Source: an uncultured Muribaculaceae bacterium (GTDB taxonomy: Bacteria; Bacteroidota; Bacteroidia; Bacteroidales; Muribaculaceae). Taken from it: DNA of 64,000 nucleotides. The stretch spans positions 1 through 64,000 of the forward strand of contig CANQZG010000007.1 in NCBI GenBank assembly GCA_947628305.1, read 5' to 3'. Of the stretch, positions 16,948 through 24,381 are shown one piece after another. Positions within the stretch are counted from its first letter, which is position 1; every line of letters begins with the position of its first letter. Under the pieces are notes generated by a model. The model was given only the letters and a program-made list of their open reading frames with translations, was not told the origin of the DNA and did no database searches. The translations under genes and the position numbers were made by a program.

Positions 16948-19602
16948 CTATCTAGAAGTAACAGCTTCGATTGATTCAATTGCGATGTCATTAATATCAG
17001 ACAGTTCCTCATTCCCAATACCAAAGAGCATAGAACTGTATTGACACATATTGATTTTATATATTTGGAATTTGGGTAGTTCTACAATATATTTGTCTTT
17101 ATAGTTATTCTTGTCGTTGTTGTCAAAGATTACATATACATAATCAGAGGCAGTGTATTTATATATATCCCACCAAGTTCCATCGAGGTCAATTCGCTTA
17201 AAAAATTCTCTTTTTTCAGTATTAAGATTCTTGAAGATTTCATAATCAATCGTTTTTCGAGATATCCCATCCGTAATAATGGATTTATAGTTACTAAGGC
17301 TAACCGATTTACCCATTGTTTTGGTTAGGTCGTCCACGTATATATCAGGTTCTGCAAAATAGTATGCCATAAATCCGGTAACACTTGATGTGGCAGTGAT
17401 TTTATACGTATTGCCATTTGTATAATGTTTTGTTGATTCAACCGAAATATCTGTTAATGAATGTCTCGGATTAAATGATATAGGTGCGTTTATTGTTAAA
17501 TAGTGTGGATATTTAGTGTAACCGTGGAATGTTAATTTGATTGGAACTTGAAATGTGTATGTATCGTTGTTACGAATCATGCTTCTGTATATGTCATCTC
17601 TCAAAGAAATAACACTTATTTTTACATCTTCAATTCGCATTATCTCGCCATTGGATGTATCCAAATAATGTTTTTCTCCATCTATTTCGCCTGATATGGT
17701 GAAATATGAAAACAAATTATCAGTCAGGTCATTAAACTGGATGTCAAGTTCAATAATAGGATTGTAAGCCATATTATTATCATGGTCATTCAGGAGATAG
17801 CAATCTTTTATAGTCACAGTCGGAGGTGTCATCTCGCGACTGTGATAATTGACCGATGGACCGGCAAGAATTTTTTTCTGGAGATATTGCATATAAGGTT
17901 GTATGCGATAGGACTTACCTTTTACGGGGTAGCCTAATCCTCCATTAGCTATGCCGCTTTCTTTGTGCGATGTTCCGGCGTATGCAGTTTGGGCTACATT
18001 CATGGAATTAATGTCATCGGTTATGTCAAAAGCACAGAATCCCAAGGTTGTAGTTAAAAGTCCACTCTTATACGGGGACTCTACTCGAAGAATATCATTG
18101 TCGGATGTGTCAAGTTCAATCCCTTCGAAACTCGGCAATATGGAAGACTGGAAAAATGGCTTGATGTCAATGGGATATGTTTGTTCTTTGGAGAAGCTGA
18201 GGAATGACGCCTCGATGCCAAATTCGCCGAATAGTCCGGCCGTGATATTATCAGGTTTAGAGAGTGCTTCATATAGATTGGAATTTTTCTCTGAGTCATT
18301 CCAATCCACCTCAGTGTAGAAAGCGTTAGCGTTCAGGCGTAGACCGCCGGAAAAACCTGCGCTAAGTTTTCCGAGAGTTATTCCAACGATTTCGTTTTTG
18401 TCAAACTTTTTACGCCAGCTTTCAGCTGCCGTTTCAACGCCGAGTTCGACATATGCACCTATGTCAATGGTGCTGTTGCCACTGATGTATATATTGTCCT
18501 TGTGTACGGGATGCTCCGTGATGGAATACGCGAATTGTGGCTGGCTAAGTGAGACTCCGCTATGGTGACTGCTTGCGTGGAGCTTTACAATTCGTGTTAC
18601 ATCGGATGAAGCATTTACGTTTTCGGCAACAATATTTAATATAGCACCGATTTCAGCGAAAAAGTTAATCATCGGTGCAACAGGAATAGGGATAGTGGGA
18701 TTAAATAACTCCTGTTTTATTTCTTTTGAGGCTGAACCGTTGATGCTTTGTTTTAGGTTCAATTCCAGTTCGACATCAAGCGTAGAAGAATTTGTTTTCT
18801 GCCCGTCAGGTTCTACGAGAATATTATTGGTGGCTTTGACTGTCGGAATAATTCCGACAGAAATATCATTTGAAATGACAGCCTCAAATCCTAAAATTGG
18901 GCATGGGGTTATGAAATCCATTGGGAAATGATAATTAAGCCTTGGTAGTGAATGGATATATTCGTTTTCTCCTGATTTACATGGAGTTTGTTTTAGCAAT
19001 ATGGATTGGTTGGAGGAGAGACTATCGTTATCAATGCTGTCCTTATTATATATATATTCCTGAAAGTAGCCATAATATGATTCAAAAATATCTTCGTAAT
19101 CGACAGGTTCACATTCGATTTCGATATTTTCGTCTCCGTTTCGGACATTTTTGACTTCTCCCATGAAGCCACATGGAAAAAGATTATTCATTTCAAGTGT
19201 ATACAATCGTTCTCCTTTACGAGGAACTAGGTTGGATGGACAGTTACGACTTAATGTCAGATTGAATAAGTCGGTAACGTTAATAATATGGCGGGAAAGG
19301 TCATATTTTATTTCACGGACCCCCGGTTTTAGTATTGTCGGGGGACGATGTAATACGACACTGTCATTTTCGGAGATTAATGTTCTGTTTGGTATCCCGC
19401 AAGTCCATATAACATGGGTGACTATTTCTGGATTCCAAATGGAATCCAGGTCGTAGTGGGAGAATGTGATGCTGTCTATTTGATAGGTATTGTGAACGAT
19501 TCTGTCCCCGTTTGACATAAACTGGATTACGGGGTTATCTGCCATTAAATATTGTATGGAAAAGCAGATTATATGAATAATCAGAACGATTGGTCGTTTC
19601 AT
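16948..19602 (-). CDS. Large secreted protein of unknown function
   Basis: An 884-residue protein I do not recognise. A signal peptide is likely (MKRPIVLIIHIICFSIQYLMA). The early segment carries VIQFMSNGDRIV and DSITFSHYDLDSI, phrasing also seen in the small gene upstream. The middle (residues ~280-500) is rich in beta-prone Gly/Ser/Asn stretches such as LSAGFSGGLRLNANAF and AGLFGEFGIEASF. The last ~250 residues look like one or two beta-sandwich domains. No catalytic motif is evident. The DNA is strikingly A+T-rich. Its start overlaps the stop of the upstream gene by one base (TAATG), so the pair is coupled. A cell-surface role is inference. Confidence 0.6.
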   Translation of the reverse strand: MKRPIVLIIHIICFSIQYLMADNPVIQFMSNGDRIVHNTYQIDSITFSHYDLDSIWNPEIVTHVIWTCGIPNRTLISENDSVVLHRPPTILKPGVREIKYDLSRHIINVTDLFNLTLSRNCPSNLVPRKGERLYTLEMNNLFPCGFMGEVKNVRNGDENIEIECEPVDYEDIFESYYGYFQEYIYNKDSIDNDSLSSNQSILLKQTPCKSGENEYIHSLPRLNYHFPMDFITPCPILGFEAVISNDISVGIIPTVKATNNILVEPDGQKTNSSTLDVELELNLKQSINGSASKEIKQELFNPTIPIPVAPMINFFAEIGAILNIVAENVNASSDVTRIVKLHASSHHSGVSLSQPQFAYSITEHPVHKDNIYISGNSTIDIGAYVELGVETAAESWRKKFDKNEIVGITLGKLSAGFSGGLRLNANAFYTEVDWNDSEKNSNLYEALSKPDNITAGLFGEFGIEASFLSFSKEQTYPIDIKPFFQSSILPSFEGIELDTSDNDILRVESPYKSGLLTTTLGFCAFDITDDINSMNVAQTAYAGTSHKESGIANGGLGYPVKGKSYRIQPYMQYLQKKILAGPSVNYHSREMTPPTVTIKDCYLLNDHDNNMAYNPIIELDIQFNDLTDNLFSYFTISGEIDGEKHYLDTSNGEIMRIEDVKISVISLRDDIYRSMIRNNDTYTFQVPIKLTFHGYTKYPHYLTINAPISFNPRHSLTDISVESTKHYTNGNTYKITATSSVTGFMAYYFAEPDIYVDDLTKTMGKSVSLSNYKSIITDGISRKTIDYEIFKNLNTEKREFFKRIDLDGTWWDIYKYTASDYVYVIFDNNDKNNYKDKYIVELPKFQIYKINMCQYSSMLFGIGNEELSDINDIAIESIEAVTSR

Positions 19603-20072
19603 TAGAGCACTACTTTGATTGATGATAACGCATTTGCCGAGATAATATATATGCCATGAGGCAGACTGCCCAATGGAATCTTATTTTCTTCATTGGCGTT
19701 AGCCTTGAATCTATGGATAATCTGGCCTTGTGGGTTTGAAATGATTATAGAACTACCGTCTTTTCGTGTGAAATAAATCAATGTTTTATTTTCGATGCGC
19801 ATGTAATCACCATCGTCAGGTGTCATAATTATATTGTCTGTCCCCAATGAAAACCGATAAGATTTAACTTGCGATAATTTTAATATATCGGTATGATTTG
19901 CTGATTTTATATACAGTGAGTCATGCGAAAATGTCAATTTCGTAGTTTCATCTAAGATAAAATATTTAGATGCGCCATTATTTGACATAATGTCTAACTG
20001 TGGAGTTTGTGCCGTAATCAAAACCGATGTACAGATGGCAATCAAATTGAAGATGAAGAATCGATTAAACAT
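19602..20072 (-). CDS. Small secreted protein with type IX-like C-terminal tail
   Basis: About 156 residues. The start is set at the ATG at 20072 because it opens a clear signal peptide (MFNRFFIFNLIAICTSVLITA); upstream in-frame codons run through leader and terminator sequence. The body contains LDIMSNNGASKYFILDETTKL and FSLGTDNIIM. The C-terminus (IISNPQGQIIHRFKAN, GSLPHGIYIISAN, final KVVL) looks like a Por/type IX secretion sorting domain. Function is unknown. It is coupled to the 884-aa gene and preceded by a copy of the terminator/-7 cassette also found at 21.1 kb. Confidence 0.6.
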   Translation of the reverse strand: MFNRFFIFNLIAICTSVLITAQTPQLDIMSNNGASKYFILDETTKLTFSHDSLYIKSANHTDILKLSQVKSYRFSLGTDNIIMTPDDGDYMRIENKTLIYFTRKDGSSIIISNPQGQIIHRFKANANEENKIPLGSLPHGIYIISANALSSIKVVL

Positions 20073-20179
20073 CCAAAGAAATATTAATGATGGTTTATTA
20101 ACAGTCGTTATATTTACAGATTGTTCCAATCTAAGGACATTTCTGCTTTCGACATATCTTATGCTTTTCTTATCAATGC

Positions 20180-20226
20180 CAAATTTAATAAAAAAGTGCG
20201 GATTTTTAATAGATTCCGCACTTTTT
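20180..20226 (-). terminator. Terminator of the zeta-like gene, with adjoining -7-like box
   Basis: The stem AAAAAGTGCGGA (20191-20202) with TCCGCACTTTTT (20215-20226) lies 28 bp past the stop of the zeta-like gene and ends in a T run on the minus strand. Immediately after it, the minus strand reads TAAATTTG (20187-20180), a match to the Bacteroidetes -7 box. No TTTG is found at the -33 position. Together with the downstream start-like ATATGTC it resembles the cassette at 21084-21132. Confidence 0.6.
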
Positions 20227-20254
20227 ATATTATATCGTTTACTTTGTCGCTTTT

Positions 20255-20857
20255 TTATTTCGGGAGAATAGGTGAAGCCCATGCCGGAAGGTCATCGACA
20301 TAGCGTTTCACCAATTCTCCATCGCTCAAACGGAACAGAATACGAGCTTCGGCATCCTCTATTGAGTTATCATAGACATAGAGACGGTCAACGATTGAGG
20401 ATAGGATTTTGCAATTGGCAATCGACTTGTCGTAACGAGATATGATTTTTGGGATGGGTACATCATGTCCTCCATTCAGCACTCGGTTCGCAACACGCTT
20501 GGCGTTAATGGTCGGAGATTCAGTTGATACGAAAAACAGTCTGATGAAAAATCCTGCTTCTTTAGCCCGAAGGATATAATCAACCTTATCGCTTGCCGAC
20601 ATTACCGTTTCAAAGATATGGCTCTTGCGTTCTGCAAGACATCTTTCACGCCAATCATTACAATAGTTAGCGGCTTTGAGGACGGCATCCTGATTGTTCC
20701 AGTCTCCAAAAATATCACGGGCAACATTGTCGGGATTGATGTACTCCGAATCCTCTAACCATTCGTGATGTAATATTTTGGAAGTCACGGATGTCTTGCC
20801 CGACCCGTTAGGCCCGGCTATCACAATCATAACAGGACGATGCTTACTTGCGACCAT
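20255..20857 (-). CDS. Zeta-toxin-like P-loop ATPase/kinase
   Basis: A 200-residue protein with a Walker A motif (VIAGPNGSGKTS, residues ~12-23), then YINPDNVARDIFG, FETVMSASDKVDYI and RANRVLNGGHDVP-type residues, the order seen in zeta-toxin family proteins that phosphorylate UDP-GlcNAc or related substrates. Bacterial relatives are often toxins, but some are stand-alone kinases of unknown substrate. It starts inside the end of a 71-aa gene (14-bp overlap), a toxin-antitoxin-like arrangement. A terminator follows. Confidence 0.75.
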   Translation of the reverse strand: MVASKHRPVMIVIAGPNGSGKTSVTSKILHHEWLEDSEYINPDNVARDIFGDWNNQDAVLKAANYCNDWRERCLAERKSHIFETVMSASDKVDYILRAKEAGFFIRLFFVSTESPTINAKRVANRVLNGGHDVPIPKIISRYDKSIANCKILSSIVDRLYVYDNSIEDAEARILFRLSDGELVKRYVDDLPAWASPILPK

Positions 20858-21059
20858 TCTTAATTCGATTTATTGTATCGCCCCATTTTTCCTGAGCCGC
20901 TTGAGTCGCCGCCTCGATTCCGGCAGCCACACGCTCTGCAGCCCGGCGAGTACTCTCGCGGGCATCTTCGGCAACCTCACGCATAATCTGGGCCATACGC
21001 TCATCGCCTGGCTCTTCCAACGACGTCAGCCGATAACTGTTCATCTGTTCTTCCGACAT
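20844..21059 (-). CDS. Small charged partner of the zeta-like gene, antitoxin candidate
   Basis: A 71-residue, highly charged, probably helical protein (MSEEQMNSYRL..., then MREVAEDARESTRRAAERV). ATG 21059 is chosen because a promoter and terminator occupy the sequence just upstream. It overlaps the toxin-like gene by 14 bp. I know no named family for it; an antitoxin role is inferred from size, charge and coupling. A decayed relative of its central part is embedded in the mosaic scrap at 10.7 kb. Confidence 0.6.
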   Translation of the reverse strand: MSEEQMNSYRLTSLEEPGDERMAQIMREVAEDARESTRRAAERVAAGIEAATQAAQEKWGDTINRIKNGRK

Positions 21060-21083
21060 ATTCAAGACTTTCCTTATCAACGC

Positions 21084-21114
21084 CAAATTTAGCAAAAAAG
21101 GAGCGGATTCCAAA
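21084..21114 (-). promoter_or_regulatory. Consensus promoter of the toxin-like pair, nested in a terminator
   Basis: Minus strand: TTTG (21114-21111), a 19-base spacer, then TAAATTTG (21091-21084). This matches the Bacteroidetes -33/-7 pattern exactly. Transcription would start about 18 bp before ATG 21059. The -33 TTTG is the loop of the terminator hairpin at 21095-21132. Confidence 0.65.
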
Positions 21115-21132
21115 CAGAATCCGCTCCTTTTT
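21095..21132 (-). terminator. Rho-independent terminator of the dnaK operon
   Basis: The perfect 16-bp stem AAAAAGGAGCGGATTC (21095-21110) with GAATCCGCTCCTTTTT (21117-21132) has a 6-base loop and a T tract on the minus strand. It ends the transcript coming from dnaK and the 58-aa gene. Confidence 0.85.
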
Positions 21133-21157
21133 CAGTTTATCGAGGTAGGGTGTGGGG

Positions 21158-21334
21158 TCAGGCCGGTGTCCATTTGCAACGGACGGGGGAGACGATGGCA
21201 CCCTCTTTTTTCAGTTCGGCGAAGACTTTGTCAACAACTTTGCGGTCGAGACCTGTCAGTTCGGCGACTTTGCCTGCGTTTACCGGCTCACCGGCCTTGC
21301 GCATGGCTTCAAGTATCACATTTTTGTTATCCAT
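21158..21334 (-). CDS. 58-aa helix-turn-helix protein
   Basis: A short gene encoding MDNKNVILEAMRKAGEPVNA..., continuing GKVAELTGLDRKVVDKVFAELKKEG and ending CKWTPA. The pattern is a compact winged-helix fold in which LTGLDRKVVDKVFAEL would be the recognition helices. Similar ~58-residue HTH proteins occur in Bacteroidales; their targets are unknown to me. It starts 12 bp after the dnaK stop and is followed by a strong terminator, so it is probably co-transcribed with dnaK. Confidence 0.75.
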   Translation of the reverse strand: MDNKNVILEAMRKAGEPVNAGKVAELTGLDRKVVDKVFAELKKEGAIVSPVRCKWTPA

Positions 21335-21346
21335 AGTCGTATCGGA

Positions 21347-23260
21347 TTACTTCACTTCCTCGAAGTCGACATCGGTCACATGGTCGTCGCCGCCTTGCGA
21401 GCCTGCACCGGGTTGCGGACCTTGTGCGCCTGGGTTGGCTCCGGTCTGCTGTGCCTGTTGCTGGGCGTTGAGGATGTCCTGCTGTGCTGCGCCGAACGCT
21501 GCTTCAACCTCTTTAGTGGCTGCATCGATACCGGCGATGTCCTGTGCCTTGTGGGCCTCTTTGAGCTTGGTAAGGGCGTTCTCGATTGCTGCCTTGCGGT
21601 CGGCGGGGAGTTTGTCACCGAGTTCACCGAGTTGTTTCTCTGTCTGGAAGATGAGGGCGTCGGCATGGTTGAGTTTGTCGATGCGCTCTTTCTCTTTGGC
21701 GTCGGCGGCTGCGTTGGCTTCGGCCTCCTGTTTCATGCGCTTGATTTCTTCGTCGGTCAAGCCGCTCGAAGCCTCGATGCGGATGCTCTGTTCCTTGCCG
21801 GTGGCCTTGTCCTTGGCCGATACGTTGAGGATACCGTTGGCGTCGATTTCAAATGTCACTTCAATCTGCGGTATGCCACGTGGGGCTGGTGCGATGCCGT
21901 CGAGGTGGAACTTGCCGAGAGTCTTGTCGTCCTTTGCCATGGGACGTTCGCCTTGCAGCACATGGATTTCAACTGACGGCTGGTTGTCGGCTGCTGTAGA
22001 GAATGTCTCGCTCTTGCGCACCGGGATTGTGGTGTTGGCTTCAATCAGTTTTGTCATAACGCCACCGAGAGTCTCGATACCGACTGACAATGGAACCACA
22101 TCAAGAAGAAGCACGTCCTTTACATCGCCTGAAAGCACACCGCCCTGGATTGCAGCACCAACGGCGACAACCTCGTCAGGGTTCACGCCCTTTGACGGCT
22201 GTTTGCCGAAGAACTTGGCTACAACTTCCTGTATGGCGGGAATACGGGTCGAACCGCCCACGAGGATAACCTCGTCAATATCCTTGGCGGTCATTCCGGC
22301 GTCCTTGAGCGCCTGTTCACACGGTTTGATTGTGGCTTGGATGAGTTTGTCGGCAAGCTGTTCGAATTTAGCGCGTGTCAGGGTCTTGACCAAGTGCTTG
22401 GGAATACCGTTGACAGGCATGATATAGGGGAGGTTGATTTCAGTTGATGTGGTACTTGAAAGCTCGATTTTGGCTTTTTCGGCAGCTTCTTTCAGACGCT
22501 GCAACGCCATCGGGTCTTTACGCAGGTCGATACCTTCCTCTTTGAGGAACTCATCGGCGAGCCAGTCAATTATAACCTGGTCGAAGTCATCTCCGCCGAG
22601 GTGGGTGTCACCGTTGGTCGATTTAACCTCGAACACACCGTCGCCAAGTTCAAGAATCGAAATATCGAATGTGCCGCCACCGAGGTCGAACACAGCGATT
22701 TTTTGGTCCTTGTTGCTCTTGTCAAGGCCGTAGGCCAATGCCGCCGCGGTAGGCTCGTTGACGATACGTTTAACCGTGAGACCTGCGATTTCGCCGGCTT
22801 CCTTAGTTGCCTGACGCTGTGAGTCGTTAAAGTAGGCAGGAACGGTGATTACGGCCTCTGATACTGATTGTCCCAGGTAATCTTCGGCTGTCTTTTTCAT
22901 CTTTTGCAGAATCATCGCCGAGATTTCCTGCGGGGTGTATTCGCGACCGTCAATATCGACACGGGGTGTGTTGTTGGCCCCGCATACGACCTTGTAGGGT
23001 ACACGTTCGATTTCCTTGGCTACCTGGTCACAGGTCTCGCCCATGAATCGTTTGATTGAATAGATTGTACGTTTCGGGTTAGTGATGGCCTGACGTTTGG
23101 CTGGGTCACCGACCTTGCGTTCACCTCCGTCCACGAATGCCACTATTGAAGGTGTTGTGTTACGACCTTCGCTGTTAGGGATTACGACAGGGTCATTGCC
23201 CTCAAGCACTGCGACACAGGAATTGGTGGTTCCCAGGTCAATACCGATAATTTTTCCCAT
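21347..23260 (-). CDS. dnaK: Molecular chaperone DnaK (Hsp70)
   Basis: A 637-residue Hsp70 that binds unfolded segments in an ATP-driven cycle with DnaJ and GrpE (neither is nearby). The ATPase domain starts [13 protein letters not shown] and has [23 protein letters not shown] and [12 protein letters not shown]. The substrate-binding domain carries [17 protein letters not shown]. The Gly/Gln-rich tail ends DVDFEEVK. Length is normal. The upstream region has a palindrome plus a repeated half-site (23308-23359). The 58-aa HTH gene follows in the same operon. Confidence 0.98.
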   Translation of the reverse strand: MGKIIGIDLGTTNSCVAVLEGNDPVVIPNSEGRNTTPSIVAFVDGGERKVGDPAKRQAITNPKRTIYSIKRFMGETCDQVAKEIERVPYKVVCGANNTPRVDIDGREYTPQEISAMILQKMKKTAEDYLGQSVSEAVITVPAYFNDSQRQATKEAGEIAGLTVKRIVNEPTAAALAYGLDKSNKDQKIAVFDLGGGTFDISILELGDGVFEVKSTNGDTHLGGDDFDQVIIDWLADEFLKEEGIDLRKDPMALQRLKEAAEKAKIELSSTTSTEINLPYIMPVNGIPKHLVKTLTRAKFEQLADKLIQATIKPCEQALKDAGMTAKDIDEVILVGGSTRIPAIQEVVAKFFGKQPSKGVNPDEVVAVGAAIQGGVLSGDVKDVLLLDVVPLSVGIETLGGVMTKLIEANTTIPVRKSETFSTAADNQPSVEIHVLQGERPMAKDDKTLGKFHLDGIAPAPRGIPQIEVTFEIDANGILNVSAKDKATGKEQSIRIEASSGLTDEEIKRMKQEAEANAAADAKEKERIDKLNHADALIFQTEKQLGELGDKLPADRKAAIENALTKLKEAHKAQDIAGIDAATKEVEAAFGAAQQDILNAQQQAQQTGANPGAQGPQPGAGSQGGDDHVTDVDFEEVK

Positions 23261-23307
23261 AATAGATTGCTTTTATTTTAGTTTAAATTTATAATCACAC
23301 AATAATG

Positions 23308-23359
23308 TATTGGAACAAGACCTTTGATTTATTGTCGCGTTCCGATACACTATTGGAAC
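23308..23359. promoter_or_regulatory. Operator-like palindrome and extra half-site upstream of dnaK
   Basis: GTTCCGATA-CAC-TATTGGAAC (23339-23359) is an inverted repeat with one mismatch per arm, and the half-site TATTGGAAC recurs at 23308-23316. Both lie 48-99 bp before the dnaK start. It differs from the CIRCE element. I see no exact -33/-7 promoter in 23261-23494. Confidence 0.45.
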
Positions 23360-23494
23360 AAATTTTGTGCCAAAAAGGTTGGGATTAACTTAAAATTACG
23401 GTATATCAGCTGTGTATGTGGCTTTTGGGGCACTGACATATATGACAATATTAACTTAAAATATGTCATTTACGACATGTGATGCGTCAATGAC

Positions 23495-24046
23495 TCATGG
23501 AATGTCAATCAGTTTATGGGTCTGCAATGACAGTCTCCACCATGGATGTTCCTTTATATATCGGACGGTTTCTTGGATATTCTGTTCCGAACACGGTTGG
23601 AGGAACAGATGGCATGCTTCGACAGTCTCGGCGATAGTTTCGACGTCGTGCCCGGTGAACACTATTTTGAGTTCATCGGCTTTGTTTATGGCGAGTGGAG
23701 CCCCTTTGGGGGAGACTGTGACCCAGTCCACCGCAGGAGCGACAGGGTGTGTGCCGTTTGTTTCAATCTGTATATAGAATCCTTCTTCTTTAAGCCTTGT
23801 AGTCAATGCCGCGTCGAGTTGAAGCGTCGGTTCACCCCCGGTTATGACAATATGTCGTGCCGGGAAGTCGGTCACAGCGTCAATTATCTCATCGATGGTC
23901 ATTACAGTGTGACTTTCATGACTGGTGTCACAGAATCCACATTTCAGGTTGCATCCGCTCATTCGCAGAAATACGGCCGGAGTCCCGGTATAATATCCTT
24001 CTCCCTGCAGGGAATAGAATATCTCATTGATGCGGTAGGAATCCAT
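23495..24046 (-). CDS. queE: 7-carboxy-7-deazaguanine synthase
   Basis: A 183-residue radical SAM enzyme converting 6-carboxytetrahydropterin to 7-carboxy-7-deazaguanine, a step to queuosine. The N-terminal INEIFYSLQGEGYYTGTPAVF and the cluster motif CNLKCGFC (CxxxCxxC) are diagnostic, followed by VITGGEPTLQ. It is a short version of the family but has the expected landmarks. It sits 2 bp after queD in the same operon. It is the last gene of a long minus-strand cluster; 23261-23494 beyond it contains only the dnaK upstream region. Confidence 0.95.
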   Translation of the reverse strand: MDSYRINEIFYSLQGEGYYTGTPAVFLRMSGCNLKCGFCDTSHESHTVMTIDEIIDAVTDFPARHIVITGGEPTLQLDAALTTRLKEEGFYIQIETNGTHPVAPAVDWVTVSPKGAPLAINKADELKIVFTGHDVETIAETVEACHLFLQPCSEQNIQETVRYIKEHPWWRLSLQTHKLIDIP

Positions 24047-24048
24047 TG

Positions 24049-24381
24049 TCAGTCGATTTCGTAGGCGGCAATGTTCCCCTCGCTTTCCTGTACCTCGACG
24101 CGGTAACAGTTCTCCACTTGTTCACATATCCACCGGGCGATGTTTTCGGCGGTGGGATTGAACGGGAGTACTTCATTGAAGTTGCTATGGTCGAGGCGGC
24201 TGTGAATCTGTTCTTTTATATGTGAGAAATCGGTCACCATCCCGTCACGGTTCAATGTCGTGGCGCGGCAATGTATTGTTATAATCCAATTGTGGCCGTG
24301 AAGTTGGCTGCATTTACTGGGATAGGAAAGCTCCAGGCGGTGGCTTCCGGCTATTTCTATGCGTTTGGTGACGAAGTACAT
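24049..24381 (-). CDS. queD: 6-carboxytetrahydropterin synthase
   Basis: A 110-residue QueD/PTPS-family enzyme turning dihydroneopterin triphosphate into 6-carboxytetrahydropterin. Zinc-ligand histidines appear as SHRLEL and LHGHNW, and the LDHSNFNEV and NPTAENIARWI segments are typical. The start overlaps the 3' end of cca by 25 bp, an unusually long overlap, and queE follows directly, so the queuosine pair is tied to tRNA maturation in this operon. Confidence 0.95.
   Translation of the reverse strand: MYFVTKRIEIAGSHRLELSYPSKCSQLHGHNWIITIHCRATTLNRDGMVTDFSHIKEQIHSRLDHSNFNEVLPFNPTAENIARWICEQVENCYRVEVQESEGNIAAYEID

Noticed and set aside
21150-22427. Long open frame (425 codons) antisense to dnaK
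   Set aside because: It mirrors dnaK codon structure, is Ser/Ala/Cys-rich low complexity, and has no promoter or recognisable domain.
23261-23494. CIRCE/HrcA element before dnaK
   Set aside because: The palindrome does not match the TTAGCACTC-N9-GAGTGCTAA consensus.
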